Assembly: GCA_002391185.1 (NCBI GenBank)
Contig: DGRY01000043.1
Span: forward strand, 1 to 9,937
DNA length: 9,937 nt
Origin: Prevotella sp. UBA4376
Lineage (GTDB): Bacteria; Bacteroidota; Bacteroidia; Bacteroidales; Bacteroidaceae
Direction: 5' to 3'
Below are positions 1 to 5,912 of the stretch, one piece after another (the stretch's first letter is position 1; each line of letters begins with the position of its first letter). The position numbers and the translations under genes were made by a program. The notes beneath the pieces are model-generated. The model was not told the origin of the DNA. It saw only the letters and a program-made list of their open reading frames with translations, and made no database searches.

Positions 1-147
1 GAAGCCAAGCACATGTGCATGCAGATGCGCGGCGTTGAAAAGCAGAACTCTATAACCACCACATCAGCCTATAGCGGTGTTTTCGAGGCAATGAAAGTGC
101 GCGAAGAATTTATGTCACTTCTCAGAGGAGAATCTAAGCGTATTTGA
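1..147 (+). CDS. folE: GTP cyclohydrolase I, C-terminal 48 residues (partial)
   Basis: Frame 1 is open from the window edge to TGA at 145-147. It reads [17 protein letters not shown], then a TTSAYSGVF segment, then a [16 protein letters not shown] end. This is the conserved C-terminus of GTP cyclohydrolase I, which converts GTP to dihydroneopterin triphosphate, the first step of folate/pterin synthesis, in the cytoplasm. The cysteine in HMC matches the third zinc ligand known in the family (Cys181 in E. coli). The MRG motif and the basic EF-LL helix at the end are also typical. The rest of the gene lies to the left of the window. It runs in the same direction as the lipoprotein and exoA genes downstream, with a 110-bp gap that shows no clear factor-independent terminator, so read-through is possible. 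Confidence 0.93.
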   Translation, partial: EAKHMCMQMRGVEKQNSITTTSAYSGVFEAMKVREEFMSLLRGESKRI

Positions 148-197
148 TACTTCCCCCGCCCCTTATGAATGGGAGGTCGGGAAAAGTTAATCACGTT

Positions 198-226
198 CAC
201 CATTCAACATTCAACGTTCAACGTCA
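198..226. repeat. Short tandem repeat, TTCAAC-type
   Basis: The folE-lipoprotein gap contains three to four degenerate copies of an ATTCAACG-like 7-8 bp unit. It resembles in style, and is partly complementary to, the TTGAAG-rich repeats between ravA and viaA at 5762-5789. Low-complexity repeats of this kind occur between genes in many Bacteroidales (from memory). No function is apparent. Confidence 0.6.
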
Positions 227-257
227 ATAAAAACCTAATTATAATAATTATTACGTT

Positions 258-887
258 ATGAAAAAACTATTTAGAAACATGATGGCTATTTGTATTGCCA
301 TCGTTGCCATGAGTTCATTAACATCATGCCTAAAAGAAGACAACGAAGATTTCACTATCACAGCAGAAGAAAGAAGCAAAATCTTTAATGCATGCAAAGG
401 TATTCACGATGGTACACTATACCCTCTTTATAATACTTACGAGGGCGTTTACAAAGTATCAAATGATTCTGTCAACGATATTTCTTTCATTATCATGCCT
501 GATAGCACAATTCAAGTTAACGAGGTACCAGACAGCATTTTTGCGAATATATTTAATTCAAACATAACTGATCAGTACAAGATTGCACAAGCTATTAAGC
601 AAAGCAAACAGGTTCAGAGCATCAGTGCAAAGACATGCTACATTGGATATACTGACACAAACAAATCTACATATTTCTGCAGCTCATATACAGCAAAACA
701 CAACATAGGAATTGAGATAGAAGGAAAAAGTCACACACTTAACATAAACTGCTACATCTCTGTTTATTACAGCCCTGCAAAAAATAGTTGCCAAGCAACT
801 ATTACCCCACAGAGTATAACAATAGACAGCACCCCAGCATTTTCGCCAAACGGTGTTTATCTCGGAATCATTAAAAGGAAGAAATAA
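258..887 (+). CDS. Putative surface lipoprotein, unassigned family
   Basis: A 209-residue protein with a type II signal peptide: basic start (MKKLFRN), hydrophobic stretch 8-20, and lipobox LTSC with the lipidated cysteine at residue 24. The residues after the cysteine (LKEDNED) are acidic, like the lipoprotein export signal that sends Bacteroidota lipoproteins to the cell surface, so an outer-membrane surface location is inferred. The mature part has alternating hydrophobic and polar stretches and no catalytic motif that I recognise. It may belong to one of the small Bacteroidales DUF lipoprotein families (DUF4840 came to mind but was not checked). It ends 2 bases before exoA, with which it is probably co-transcribed. 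No good TAnnTTTG promoter is seen just upstream, so transcription may come from folE or from an atypical promoter in the AT-rich 230-257 stretch. Confidence 0.85.
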   Translation: MKKLFRNMMAICIAIVAMSSLTSCLKEDNEDFTITAEERSKIFNACKGIHDGTLYPLYNTYEGVYKVSNDSVNDISFIIMPDSTIQVNEVPDSIFANIFNSNITDQYKIAQAIKQSKQVQSISAKTCYIGYTDTNKSTYFCSSYTAKHNIGIEIEGKSHTLNINCYISVYYSPAKNSCQATITPQSITIDSTPAFSPNGVYLGIIKRKK

Positions 888-889
888 GT

Positions 890-1693
890 ATGAAACTGAT
901 TTCATGGAATGTCAACGGTTTGCGCGCATGCGTAAAACCAAAAAACGATGACGACGGAAACGTAAAGAGCAAGGGATTTGAAACATATTTCAATGAACTT
1001 GATGCTGACTTCTTTTGCTTGAACGAAACCAAGCTTCAAGAGGGACAACTTAACCTTGACTTCCTTGGATATGAAAGCTATTGGAATTATGCCGAAAAGA
1101 AAGGCTATTCAGGTGTGGCTATATACACTAAGCACCACCCTATCAGCGTTTCAAAAGGTATAGGTATAGAAGAACACGACCACGAGGGACGAGTACTAAC
1201 TCTTGAGATGGAAGATTTCTATCTTGTAAGCGTATATACCCCAAACTCACAAGAAGCACTTGAGAAAGGTGGTCTGCCTAAGCGCCTTGACTACCGCATG
1301 AAATGGGAAACCGATTTCCAGAACTATCTGCACGAGCTCGACAAAAAGAAACCAGTTATCGTATGTGGTGACATGAATGTAGCTCACGAAGAGATAGACA
1401 TCAAGAATCCAAAGACAAACCATAAGAGTGCCGGTTTCACAGATGCAGAGCGCGAAAAGATGACCACACTATTAAATAGTGGCTTCATAGACACTTTCCG
1501 CTATCTGCATCCCGATGAAGTTACTTATTCGTGGTGGAGCTATCGCTTTCAGGCTCGCGAGAAAAACGCAGGCTGGCGCATTGACTATTTCCTTATCTCT
1601 GAACGCTTGAAAGACAAATTAGAGTCAGCAAGCATTCACACCGAGATATTCGGCAGCGACCATTGCCCTGTTGAAATCACACTTTCTATTTAA
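890..1693 (+). CDS. exoA: Exodeoxyribonuclease III (AP endonuclease, Xth family)
   Basis: A 267-residue exonuclease-endonuclease-phosphatase fold enzyme. It nicks DNA 5' of abasic sites and removes 3' blocking groups in base excision repair, with Mg2+. The family's catalytic set is present: N7 in WNVNGLRA, E46 in NETK, Y116 in YTPN, D161 and N163 in CGDMNVAHEEID, D232 in WRIDYF, and D257/H258 in GSDHCPV. The SWWSYRFQAREKNAGWRIDY block is diagnostic for bacterial ExoIII/ExoA. Two details are unusual. An acidic insertion (about residues 17-27, KNDDDGNVKS) sits between NGLRA and the GF helix. The usual glutamine before the catalytic ETK is asparagine. The start is fixed by an AAAAGGAAG purine-rich ribosome site ending 8 bases upstream, and the gene begins 2 bases after the lipoprotein stop. 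A repair role independent of the lipoprotein is likely. Confidence 0.96.
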   Translation: MKLISWNVNGLRACVKPKNDDDGNVKSKGFETYFNELDADFFCLNETKLQEGQLNLDFLGYESYWNYAEKKGYSGVAIYTKHHPISVSKGIGIEEHDHEGRVLTLEMEDFYLVSVYTPNSQEALEKGGLPKRLDYRMKWETDFQNYLHELDKKKPVIVCGDMNVAHEEIDIKNPKTNHKSAGFTDAEREKMTTLLNSGFIDTFRYLHPDEVTYSWWSYRFQAREKNAGWRIDYFLISERLKDKLESASIHTEIFGSDHCPVEITLSI

Positions 1694-1722
1694 GAAGCAC
1701 AGTTGAAAAAGCATAACAAAAA

Positions 1723-1798
1723 TATAATGCCTACACACATAAAACCTCTCACGTGCAATATAGACGCATTATAGAGGCATTATAGAGGCATTATAAAG
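1723..1798. repeat. 11-bp tandem triplicate with upstream inverted partner
   Basis: GCATTATAGAG occurs twice, followed by GCATTATAAAG, head to tail at 1766-1798. The reverse complement TATAATGCC lies at 1723-1731, so a transcript could pair one GGCATTATA copy with it. It sits just after exoA. No gene is present in this gap (1694-2024). Confidence 0.8.
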
Positions 1799-1844
1799 GT
1801 TATGCAGAACAAAAGTGCAAGTAGAATAAATTTACAACAAAAAA

Positions 1845-1928
1845 CAGAACTCGCTGAAGTTCTAACATTAATCAGAACCCGCTGAAGTTCTAACATTAAT
1901 CAGAACCCGCTGAAGTTCTAACAATAAA
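1845..1928. repeat. 28-bp tandem triplicate, each unit a small hairpin
   Basis: Three head-to-tail 28-bp units lie at 1845-1872, 1873-1900 and 1901-1928. Units 2 and 3 share the core AGAACCCGCTGAAGTTCT; unit 1 differs at one core base (T for C). AGAAC and GTTCT are complementary, so each unit can form a 5-bp stem with an 8-base loop on either strand. The array ends directly at the terminator hairpin, between the convergent exoA and MORN genes. Confidence 0.9.
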
Positions 1929-1961
1929 AAAAAGCCCGCTTCTCACGAAGCAGGCATTTTT
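1926..1961. terminator. Bidirectional factor-independent terminator
   Basis: The stem GCCCGCTTC (1934-1942) pairs with GAAGCAGGC (1947-1955) with one C/A mismatch and a TCAC loop. An A8 tract precedes it and a T5 tract follows, so it has a U-tract in both directions. It lies between the convergent exoA (plus) and MORN (minus) genes and fits as the end of both transcripts. Confidence 0.85.
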
Positions 1962-2024
1962 ATGTTTAAATAGAGACTTTTGTAATTATATCTTATAAGA
2001 GAGATCTTTATAAATTCCTTTTAA

Positions 2025-2531
2025 TTACATGAGAGCCTTTAGCTCGTCAAGAGAATGTTTCTCAATGCTACCATCTGCACGTGTAACGGTGAAATAGTTA
2101 TGAACATTGACACCATTATTATATTGCACTACAGCAACACCACCATCACGCATCTGCATTGTGAAATAGCCATGACGCTTGCCATTAACAAACTGTCCGT
2201 GCCACTTCTCACGACCATTAGGATAGTATGTGGTAAACTCACCATCAATAACGGTATTTGCATCGTTACCGAGATCAACAAAGTTATAACCACCTTCAGC
2301 TTTCAAGGTTCCATCCATATAGTAATCCTGGAAGAAATCCTTCTTATTCATTCCCTGACCCACAGTCATCAACAGACGATAATAACTGGCATCAGAACTG
2401 CTAACAACACTCATCTTGTTTGCAGCGTAGAAGATTGTGTCAGCTACGATTGTTGCATTCTCAACATGCTTGCGGCCAAAGCTAACCATTGTAAGCATAG
2501 CCATAACTGAAAGTAATAACAGACGTTTCAT
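2025..2531 (-). CDS. Exported MORN-repeat protein
   Basis: A 168-residue protein with an N-terminal signal sequence (MKRLLLL, hydrophobic core to about residue 18, likely cut near SFG-RK) and no lipobox cysteine, so a periplasmic or secreted location is inferred. Residues 67-82 (FQDYYMDGTLKAEGGY) and 100-121 (YYPNGREKWHGQF followed by NGKRHG) are MORN_2-type repeats: aromatic-aromatic-x-x-G, then a GxxxxGxxxG rhythm. Many Bacteroidales proteins with this repeat are labelled YwqK-family antitoxin, but there is no toxin gene beside it and that label would not be informative. The repeat forms beta-hairpins. The ligand and role are unknown. It is transcribed alone from a well-formed promoter at 2570-2602 and ends at the 1926-1961 terminator. 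Confidence 0.85.
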   Translation of the reverse strand: MKRLLLLSVMAMLTMVSFGRKHVENATIVADTIFYAANKMSVVSSSDASYYRLLMTVGQGMNKKDFFQDYYMDGTLKAEGGYNFVDLGNDANTVIDGEFTTYYPNGREKWHGQFVNGKRHGYFTMQMRDGGVAVVQYNNGVNVHNYFTVTRADGSIEKHSLDELKALM

Positions 2532-2569
2532 ATTCTTAATATTTTAGGTTCTTGATTGTTTTGACATTG

Positions 2570-2602
2570 CAAATATACTACATAAATATCTAATATAGCA
2601 AA
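2570..2602 (-). promoter_or_regulatory. Bacteroidota-type promoter of the MORN gene
   Basis: On the minus strand TATATTTG (2577-2570) matches the -7 consensus TAnnTTTG. TTTG (2602-2599) matches the -33 element, with a 21-base spacer, within the 19-21 known for Bacteroides primary sigma promoters. Transcription would start near 2563, giving a leader of about 30 bases before the ATG at 2531. Confidence 0.8.
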
Positions 2603-2896
2603 TTTATTAACGTTATTTTATACAATATTTTTGCCTAAATATTTTTCATTTTTCCAAAAGCAACTTTCATTTTAAAACTAAACTTTTTAGTGGCAAAAAC
2701 TTACAATTTGAAAAGCGCCATATCTATAACTACCTAAAAACAGGGTATATAACTAACTTTTTGCTAAAAGTGCATAAGGTTATACATTGTTATCGCGCAC
2801 AATTATAATTATTCGCTTACAATTCGTTTCGTAAGGTATTTTGATTATAGCACCAAGATTTACTTTTTCACATCATAGTATCAAAATGAAAACAGC
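2603..2896. other. AT-rich intergenic stretch, no gene seen
   Basis: This part of the 450-bp gap between the MORN and TonB-like genes has stop codons in all frames and no recognisable RNA. It holds homopolymeric A and T runs and a few short inverted repeats (for example TGGC...GCCA near 2692-2720), none convincing. A small unstructured RNA cannot be excluded. Confidence 0.5.
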
Positions 2897-2937
2897 AACG
2901 CCTCTCTTTAAGCATTATGACATTAAAGAGAGGCGTT
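2897..2937 (-). terminator. Hairpin terminator after the TonB-like gene
   Basis: AACGCCTCTCTTTAA (2897-2911) and TTAAAGAGAGGCGTT (2923-2937) form a perfect 15-bp stem around an 11-base loop. On the minus strand it lies 44 bases after the stop of the TonB-like gene and is followed by a modest T-rich run (GTTTTCATTTT). The stem is stronger than the U-tract. Confidence 0.75.
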
Positions 2938-2981
2938 AAGCAAGCTTTTAAGCAAAAATTAAGGCGAATAAAAATCTGAAT

Positions 2982-4097
2982 TTATATTTGTACTGTTACT
3001 GGAACAATACAAACAGAGCGCACAATCTGATTTTTTATCTTACCAGGTTTCCAGCGAGGCATAGACTTTAATAATTCAATGATAGAGCGGTCAACCATAG
3101 GAGATGAGGGCTGTATTATATGGAAATTGCTCAATGAACCATCACGTTCAACAACAAAGCTCACCATAGCACGTTTTAAAGGTTTCTCCACCTTCACCTC
3201 CTTAGGCATATCCAGATTTGCAGCCATATACTGTGGAAGTGTCTCGCCATTCAATTCAAACACAGGCTGTTCATCCACCTTTCTATATAATAATGTAGTA
3301 TCAACCTTATCAGCATCATTCATCAAACCAGAAGCATCACTCAACGTGTTGAGCACAACTGTTTTTACCTTATGATCTGCCTTAAGCAACTTCTTATAAG
3401 GCCTACGCAAATGCCCCACATAATCATTATCAACATAGATTATGTTGTTAGAGCCATCTTCCTTGTATATCTTAAACGACATGTTGTTTTCTGTCACAGG
3501 AATAGGACCTATTATATTACTAACGCTTCCTCTACTTAACAACGCATAAATATAGTTGCCAAATCTGTTGTCAACAGTGCCTAAGACATATTCCACATCA
3601 AGAAGATCTCTTTCATTCAGCACTACATCATTATTCACATCATAAGTGATGCAGTAATCAGCCACCACATTACTACCGCCCTTTTTCTTTCCCGGATTAC
3701 ATTCAAAGGTAGCAAGAAAAGAAATGAAACGTCCTTGGCGCAAGCCCATTTCTTTCAATGACAGAGTGTAATAGTTGAAACTATCATCATCAGGAATAGT
3801 ATCAAGTTTGGTTACCTCACAGCCCAAAGAATCAAGATAATGCTGCTTACTTGCAAGCATATCCCGATTAAAATTGCGAAACAACGAGTCGCAAAGAGCC
3901 TTCTGCAACTTTTCTGCCTTACCAAACTCAACAACATCAGGCCATTCCAAATCAATATCAACCACATTCACATAGCCATCCTTGGTCAATACATGATGCT
4001 CAGTTGAATATCTAATATCATAACGCGACAATGTAGTTTGTGCCTTAGAAACACAAACTGCCATTATCATTATAAGAATAAAACACGTCTTTTTCAT
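2982..4097 (-). CDS. Exported protein with C-terminal TonB-like domain
   Basis: A 371-residue protein with a cleavable signal peptide (MKKTCFILIMIMAVCVSKA, likely cut before Q20). The last 63 residues (309-371) fit the TonB C-terminal fold: VSFVVERDGSLSNFHIIQ, then SxxxDRSIIELLKSMPRWKPGK, then a closing VRSVCIVPVTV strand. The WKPG turn and the VxFVVxxDGS start are its usual marks. The large N-terminal part (20-300) is not recognised with confidence; the stretch with NERDLLDVEYVLG faintly recalls DUF3298-type extracytoplasmic domains. Unlike true TonB there is no membrane anchor and no Pro-rich spacer, so energising TonB-dependent transport is unlikely. Such domains in exported Bacteroidales proteins may bind other envelope proteins (inference). 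It is divergent from ravA with a 129-bp shared upstream region in which no clear minus-strand promoter was found. Confidence 0.85.
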   Translation of the reverse strand: MKKTCFILIMIMAVCVSKAQTTLSRYDIRYSTEHHVLTKDGYVNVVDIDLEWPDVVEFGKAEKLQKALCDSLFRNFNRDMLASKQHYLDSLGCEVTKLDTIPDDDSFNYYTLSLKEMGLRQGRFISFLATFECNPGKKKGGSNVVADYCITYDVNNDVVLNERDLLDVEYVLGTVDNRFGNYIYALLSRGSVSNIIGPIPVTENNMSFKIYKEDGSNNIIYVDNDYVGHLRRPYKKLLKADHKVKTVVLNTLSDASGLMNDADKVDTTLLYRKVDEQPVFELNGETLPQYMAANLDMPKEVKVEKPLKRAMVSFVVERDGSLSNFHIIQPSSPMVDRSIIELLKSMPRWKPGKIKNQIVRSVCIVPVTVQI

Positions 4098-4194
4098 GCT
4101 GCTAAATTACTAAAAACTTAACAACCATTCCCTATTCTACCTATAAATAATCTAAAAAGCCATTATCATATAAGAAGAAATAAGCATAAATTAG

Positions 4195-4202
4195 TAATTT
4201 TG
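4195..4202 (+). promoter_or_regulatory. Possible -7 box of the ravA promoter
   Basis: TAATTTTG matches TAnnTTTG. Transcription would begin near 4209, about 18 bases before the ATG at 4227. No TTTG is seen at the expected -33 distance, so the promoter is incomplete or depends on an activator. The box overlaps the in-frame TTG at 4200, which is the main argument against that codon as a start. Confidence 0.45.
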
Positions 4203-4226
4203 TGTCAACAAAAACAGCAACGCACG

Positions 4227-5747
4227 ATGAGACAACGCATAGAAAGCCTTCTTAAAGAACTAAACAAAGGAATCTGGGAAAAAGATTCAGAAATAAGTCT
4301 TTCGCTCTTAGCAGCATTAGCTGGCGAAAGCATAATACTCCTTGGTCCTCCTGGAGTAGCCAAAAGTATGGTAGCCCGCCGACTGAAACTGGCTTTTGAA
4401 GGAGCCAATTCTTTTGAATATCTCATGTCGAGATTCTCAACTCCCGACGAAATCTTCGGTCCAGTCTCTATCTCTCGCCTTAAAAAGAATGATGTTTATG
4501 AACGTGCGATAGAAGGCTATCTGCCTACTGCCGATGTTGTTTTCCTCGACGAAATATGGAAAGCTGGCCCTGCCATACAAAACACCTTGTTAACTGTTAT
4601 TAACGAAAAGCTTTTCCGCAATGGTGCTAACGAACTGCACTTGCCCTTGAAGCTTCTCATAGCTGCCAGCAACGAACTACCAGCCAAAGGCGAAGGACTT
4701 GAAGCCTTGTGGGACCGTTTCATCATCCGCCTGGAATGTCAGCCCATCACATCAGAGCAAAGCTTCAACGCTATGCTCCTCGACAAGGGCGAAACTGAAA
4801 ATTGCATCATTGCCACCGATGTACAGATAAAGAACGAAGAATATGCCAAGTGGCAAAACGATATTGCAGAAATAAACATCAGTCAAGAGGTTCTCAAAGC
4901 TATAAACAACATTCGCCATGCCTTGCGCACAGTAAGCGTGGAAGGCGATGAAGAGTTGCACAATATATATATTAGCGACCGCAGATGGAAGAAGATTGCA
5001 CGCCTTATCCGTACTTCGGCTTTCATCAACAACCGCAAATGCACCACCCTTGCCGACCTTCTACCAGCATACCACTGTCTGTGGCAAGAACCCGAAGAGC
5101 GTGATGCCGTTCGCATTATCGTGATACAAGCACTTTTTGACGATATAGCCAAAAAGATGGCAGCTATAAAATCACAACTCGACGATGATATTCAGAACCA
5201 TCGATCACGCAAATCAACTGCTTCTCTTAGTCGCAAGCAGCAAATGCGTGATAGCGACAAAAAGATATACAGCAACTACTATTTCCGCCTTACCGATCAT
5301 GGCACAGGGCGCACCTTTGTTGTGATGACCGATTATCAGCAACTGCCCGATATGGGAGGCGAAAGCATAAACGGAGTGCTTTATCGCGACCCACGCGACG
5401 AGCGAGTAACAGTTATACGCATCAACACAGGTGCAAGAACGCCTTTAGGCAGTCGCCCAGTAAGTTTGGCACGCGATACAGCAAGCATATATATTGATGG
5501 AGTGCGCTACGAACTGGAAAAGCGACCACGCGAAACCGAAGAAGAACTACCATTAATAGAAAGCGACGAAAACGAACACGATTACGCAAGCGAAATAGAT
5601 ACTCTTGCTGATGCTATAAGCAATCGTGAGAAAGAAATTCTTAGCAGTCTCTTCGTTAGTAAAACCGACAAGCAGCAACTCACAGCCTATCTGCAAGACT
5701 TCTATAAGGAAATAGCGTTCACACGACAGGACATTGCCAAGTTGTAA
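4227..5747 (+). CDS. ravA: RavA-like MoxR-family AAA+ ATPase
   Basis: A 506-residue cytoplasmic AAA+ ATPase from the ATG at 4227 (E. coli RavA has 498). Visible motifs: Walker A GPPGVAKS (40-47), the RavA-typical FEYLMSRFSTPDEIFGP block (63-79), Walker B VVFLDEIWKA (104-113, D108/E109), a conserved INEKLFRNG segment, sensor I in AASNELP (N149), arginine finger DRF (R164), and a sensor II helix SDRRWKK (about 250-256). The region after about residue 330 is divergent; its beta-rich part (about 345-440) could correspond to the LARA domain that binds lysine decarboxylase LdcI in E. coli, but I cannot confirm it. RavA and its partner ViaA act together in a chaperone-like way, linked in E. coli to respiratory complexes, Fe-S biogenesis and aminoglycoside sensitivity. 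viaA follows at 165 bp. The ATG is preferred over an in-frame TTG nine codons upstream that lies inside the putative promoter box. Confidence 0.93.
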   Translation: MRQRIESLLKELNKGIWEKDSEISLSLLAALAGESIILLGPPGVAKSMVARRLKLAFEGANSFEYLMSRFSTPDEIFGPVSISRLKKNDVYERAIEGYLPTADVVFLDEIWKAGPAIQNTLLTVINEKLFRNGANELHLPLKLLIAASNELPAKGEGLEALWDRFIIRLECQPITSEQSFNAMLLDKGETENCIIATDVQIKNEEYAKWQNDIAEINISQEVLKAINNIRHALRTVSVEGDEELHNIYISDRRWKKIARLIRTSAFINNRKCTTLADLLPAYHCLWQEPEERDAVRIIVIQALFDDIAKKMAAIKSQLDDDIQNHRSRKSTASLSRKQQMRDSDKKIYSNYYFRLTDHGTGRTFVVMTDYQQLPDMGGESINGVLYRDPRDERVTVIRINTGARTPLGSRPVSLARDTASIYIDGVRYELEKRPRETEEELPLIESDENEHDYASEIDTLADAISNREKEILSSLFVSKTDKQQLTAYLQDFYKEIAFTRQDIAKL

Positions 5748-5761
5748 CCCCTCCAGAAAGA

Positions 5762-5789
5762 TTGAAGTTTGAAGTTTGAAGTTTGAAAA
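5762..5789. repeat. 7-bp tandem repeat TTGAAGT in the ravA-viaA spacer
   Basis: TTGAAGT is repeated three times head to tail (5762-5782), followed by a diverged TTGAAAA. It begins 14 bases after the ravA stop codon. A 7-bp stem with a 2-base loop (TATCAGC-TT-GCTGATA, 5791-5806) follows directly, too tight to be a strong terminator. Confidence 0.9.
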
Positions 5790-5814
5790 TTATCAGCTTG
5801 CTGATACAATATCT

Positions 5815-5894
5815 CCATCTTTCAATTTTTCCATCTTTCAATTTTTCCATCTTTCAATTTTTCAATATTTCCATTTTTCAATATTTCCATTTCC
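5815..5894. repeat. 16-bp tandem array (5 units) upstream of viaA
   Basis: CCATCTTTCAATTTTT occurs three times without change (5815-5862). Two diverged 16-bp units starting CAATATTTCCATTT follow (5863-5878, 5879-5894). The array is pyrimidine-rich on the plus strand, contains many TTTCAA segments that can pair with the TTTGAA repeats at 5762-5789, and stops 5 bases before the viaA ribosome site. Confidence 0.92.
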
Positions 5895-5898
5895 CTCT

Positions 5899-5907
5899 GG
5901 GGAGGAG
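5899..5907 (+). promoter_or_regulatory. Strong Shine-Dalgarno of viaA
   Basis: GGGGAGGAG ends 5 bases before the ATG at 5913. This is a near-perfect anti-16S match, unusual in a genome where the other starts here have only A-rich leaders. It fixes the viaA start. CCTC at 5894-5897 can pair with GAGG at 5902-5905 and could partly mask it. Confidence 0.8.
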
Positions 5908-5912
5908 AAAAA

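Noticed and set aside
151..185. GC-rich imperfect hairpin after folE
   Set aside because: TTCCC/GGGAA and CCC/GGG arms are interrupted by mismatches and no T tract follows, so it is not called a terminator.
1845..1928. CRISPR array from 28-bp units
   Set aside because: The units follow each other without spacers and no cas genes are present.
2055..2510. Plus-strand open frame of 151 codons opposite the MORN gene
   Set aside because: Ile/Thr/His-rich composition typical of an antisense frame; the minus-strand gene has a signal peptide, repeats, promoter and terminator.
2626..2633. TATTTTTG promoter-like box on the plus strand
   Set aside because: No -33 element at the right distance and no gene or RNA downstream on that strand.
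4195..4214. TTGACA-like hexamer on the minus strand upstream of the TonB-like gene
   Set aside because: TTGACA belongs to the sigma70 promoter of other phyla; no matching downstream box was found and Bacteroidota use a different consensus.
5762..5894. CRISPR array
   Set aside because: Units are 7 and 16 bp in direct contact with no unique spacers, so this is a simple tandem repeat.
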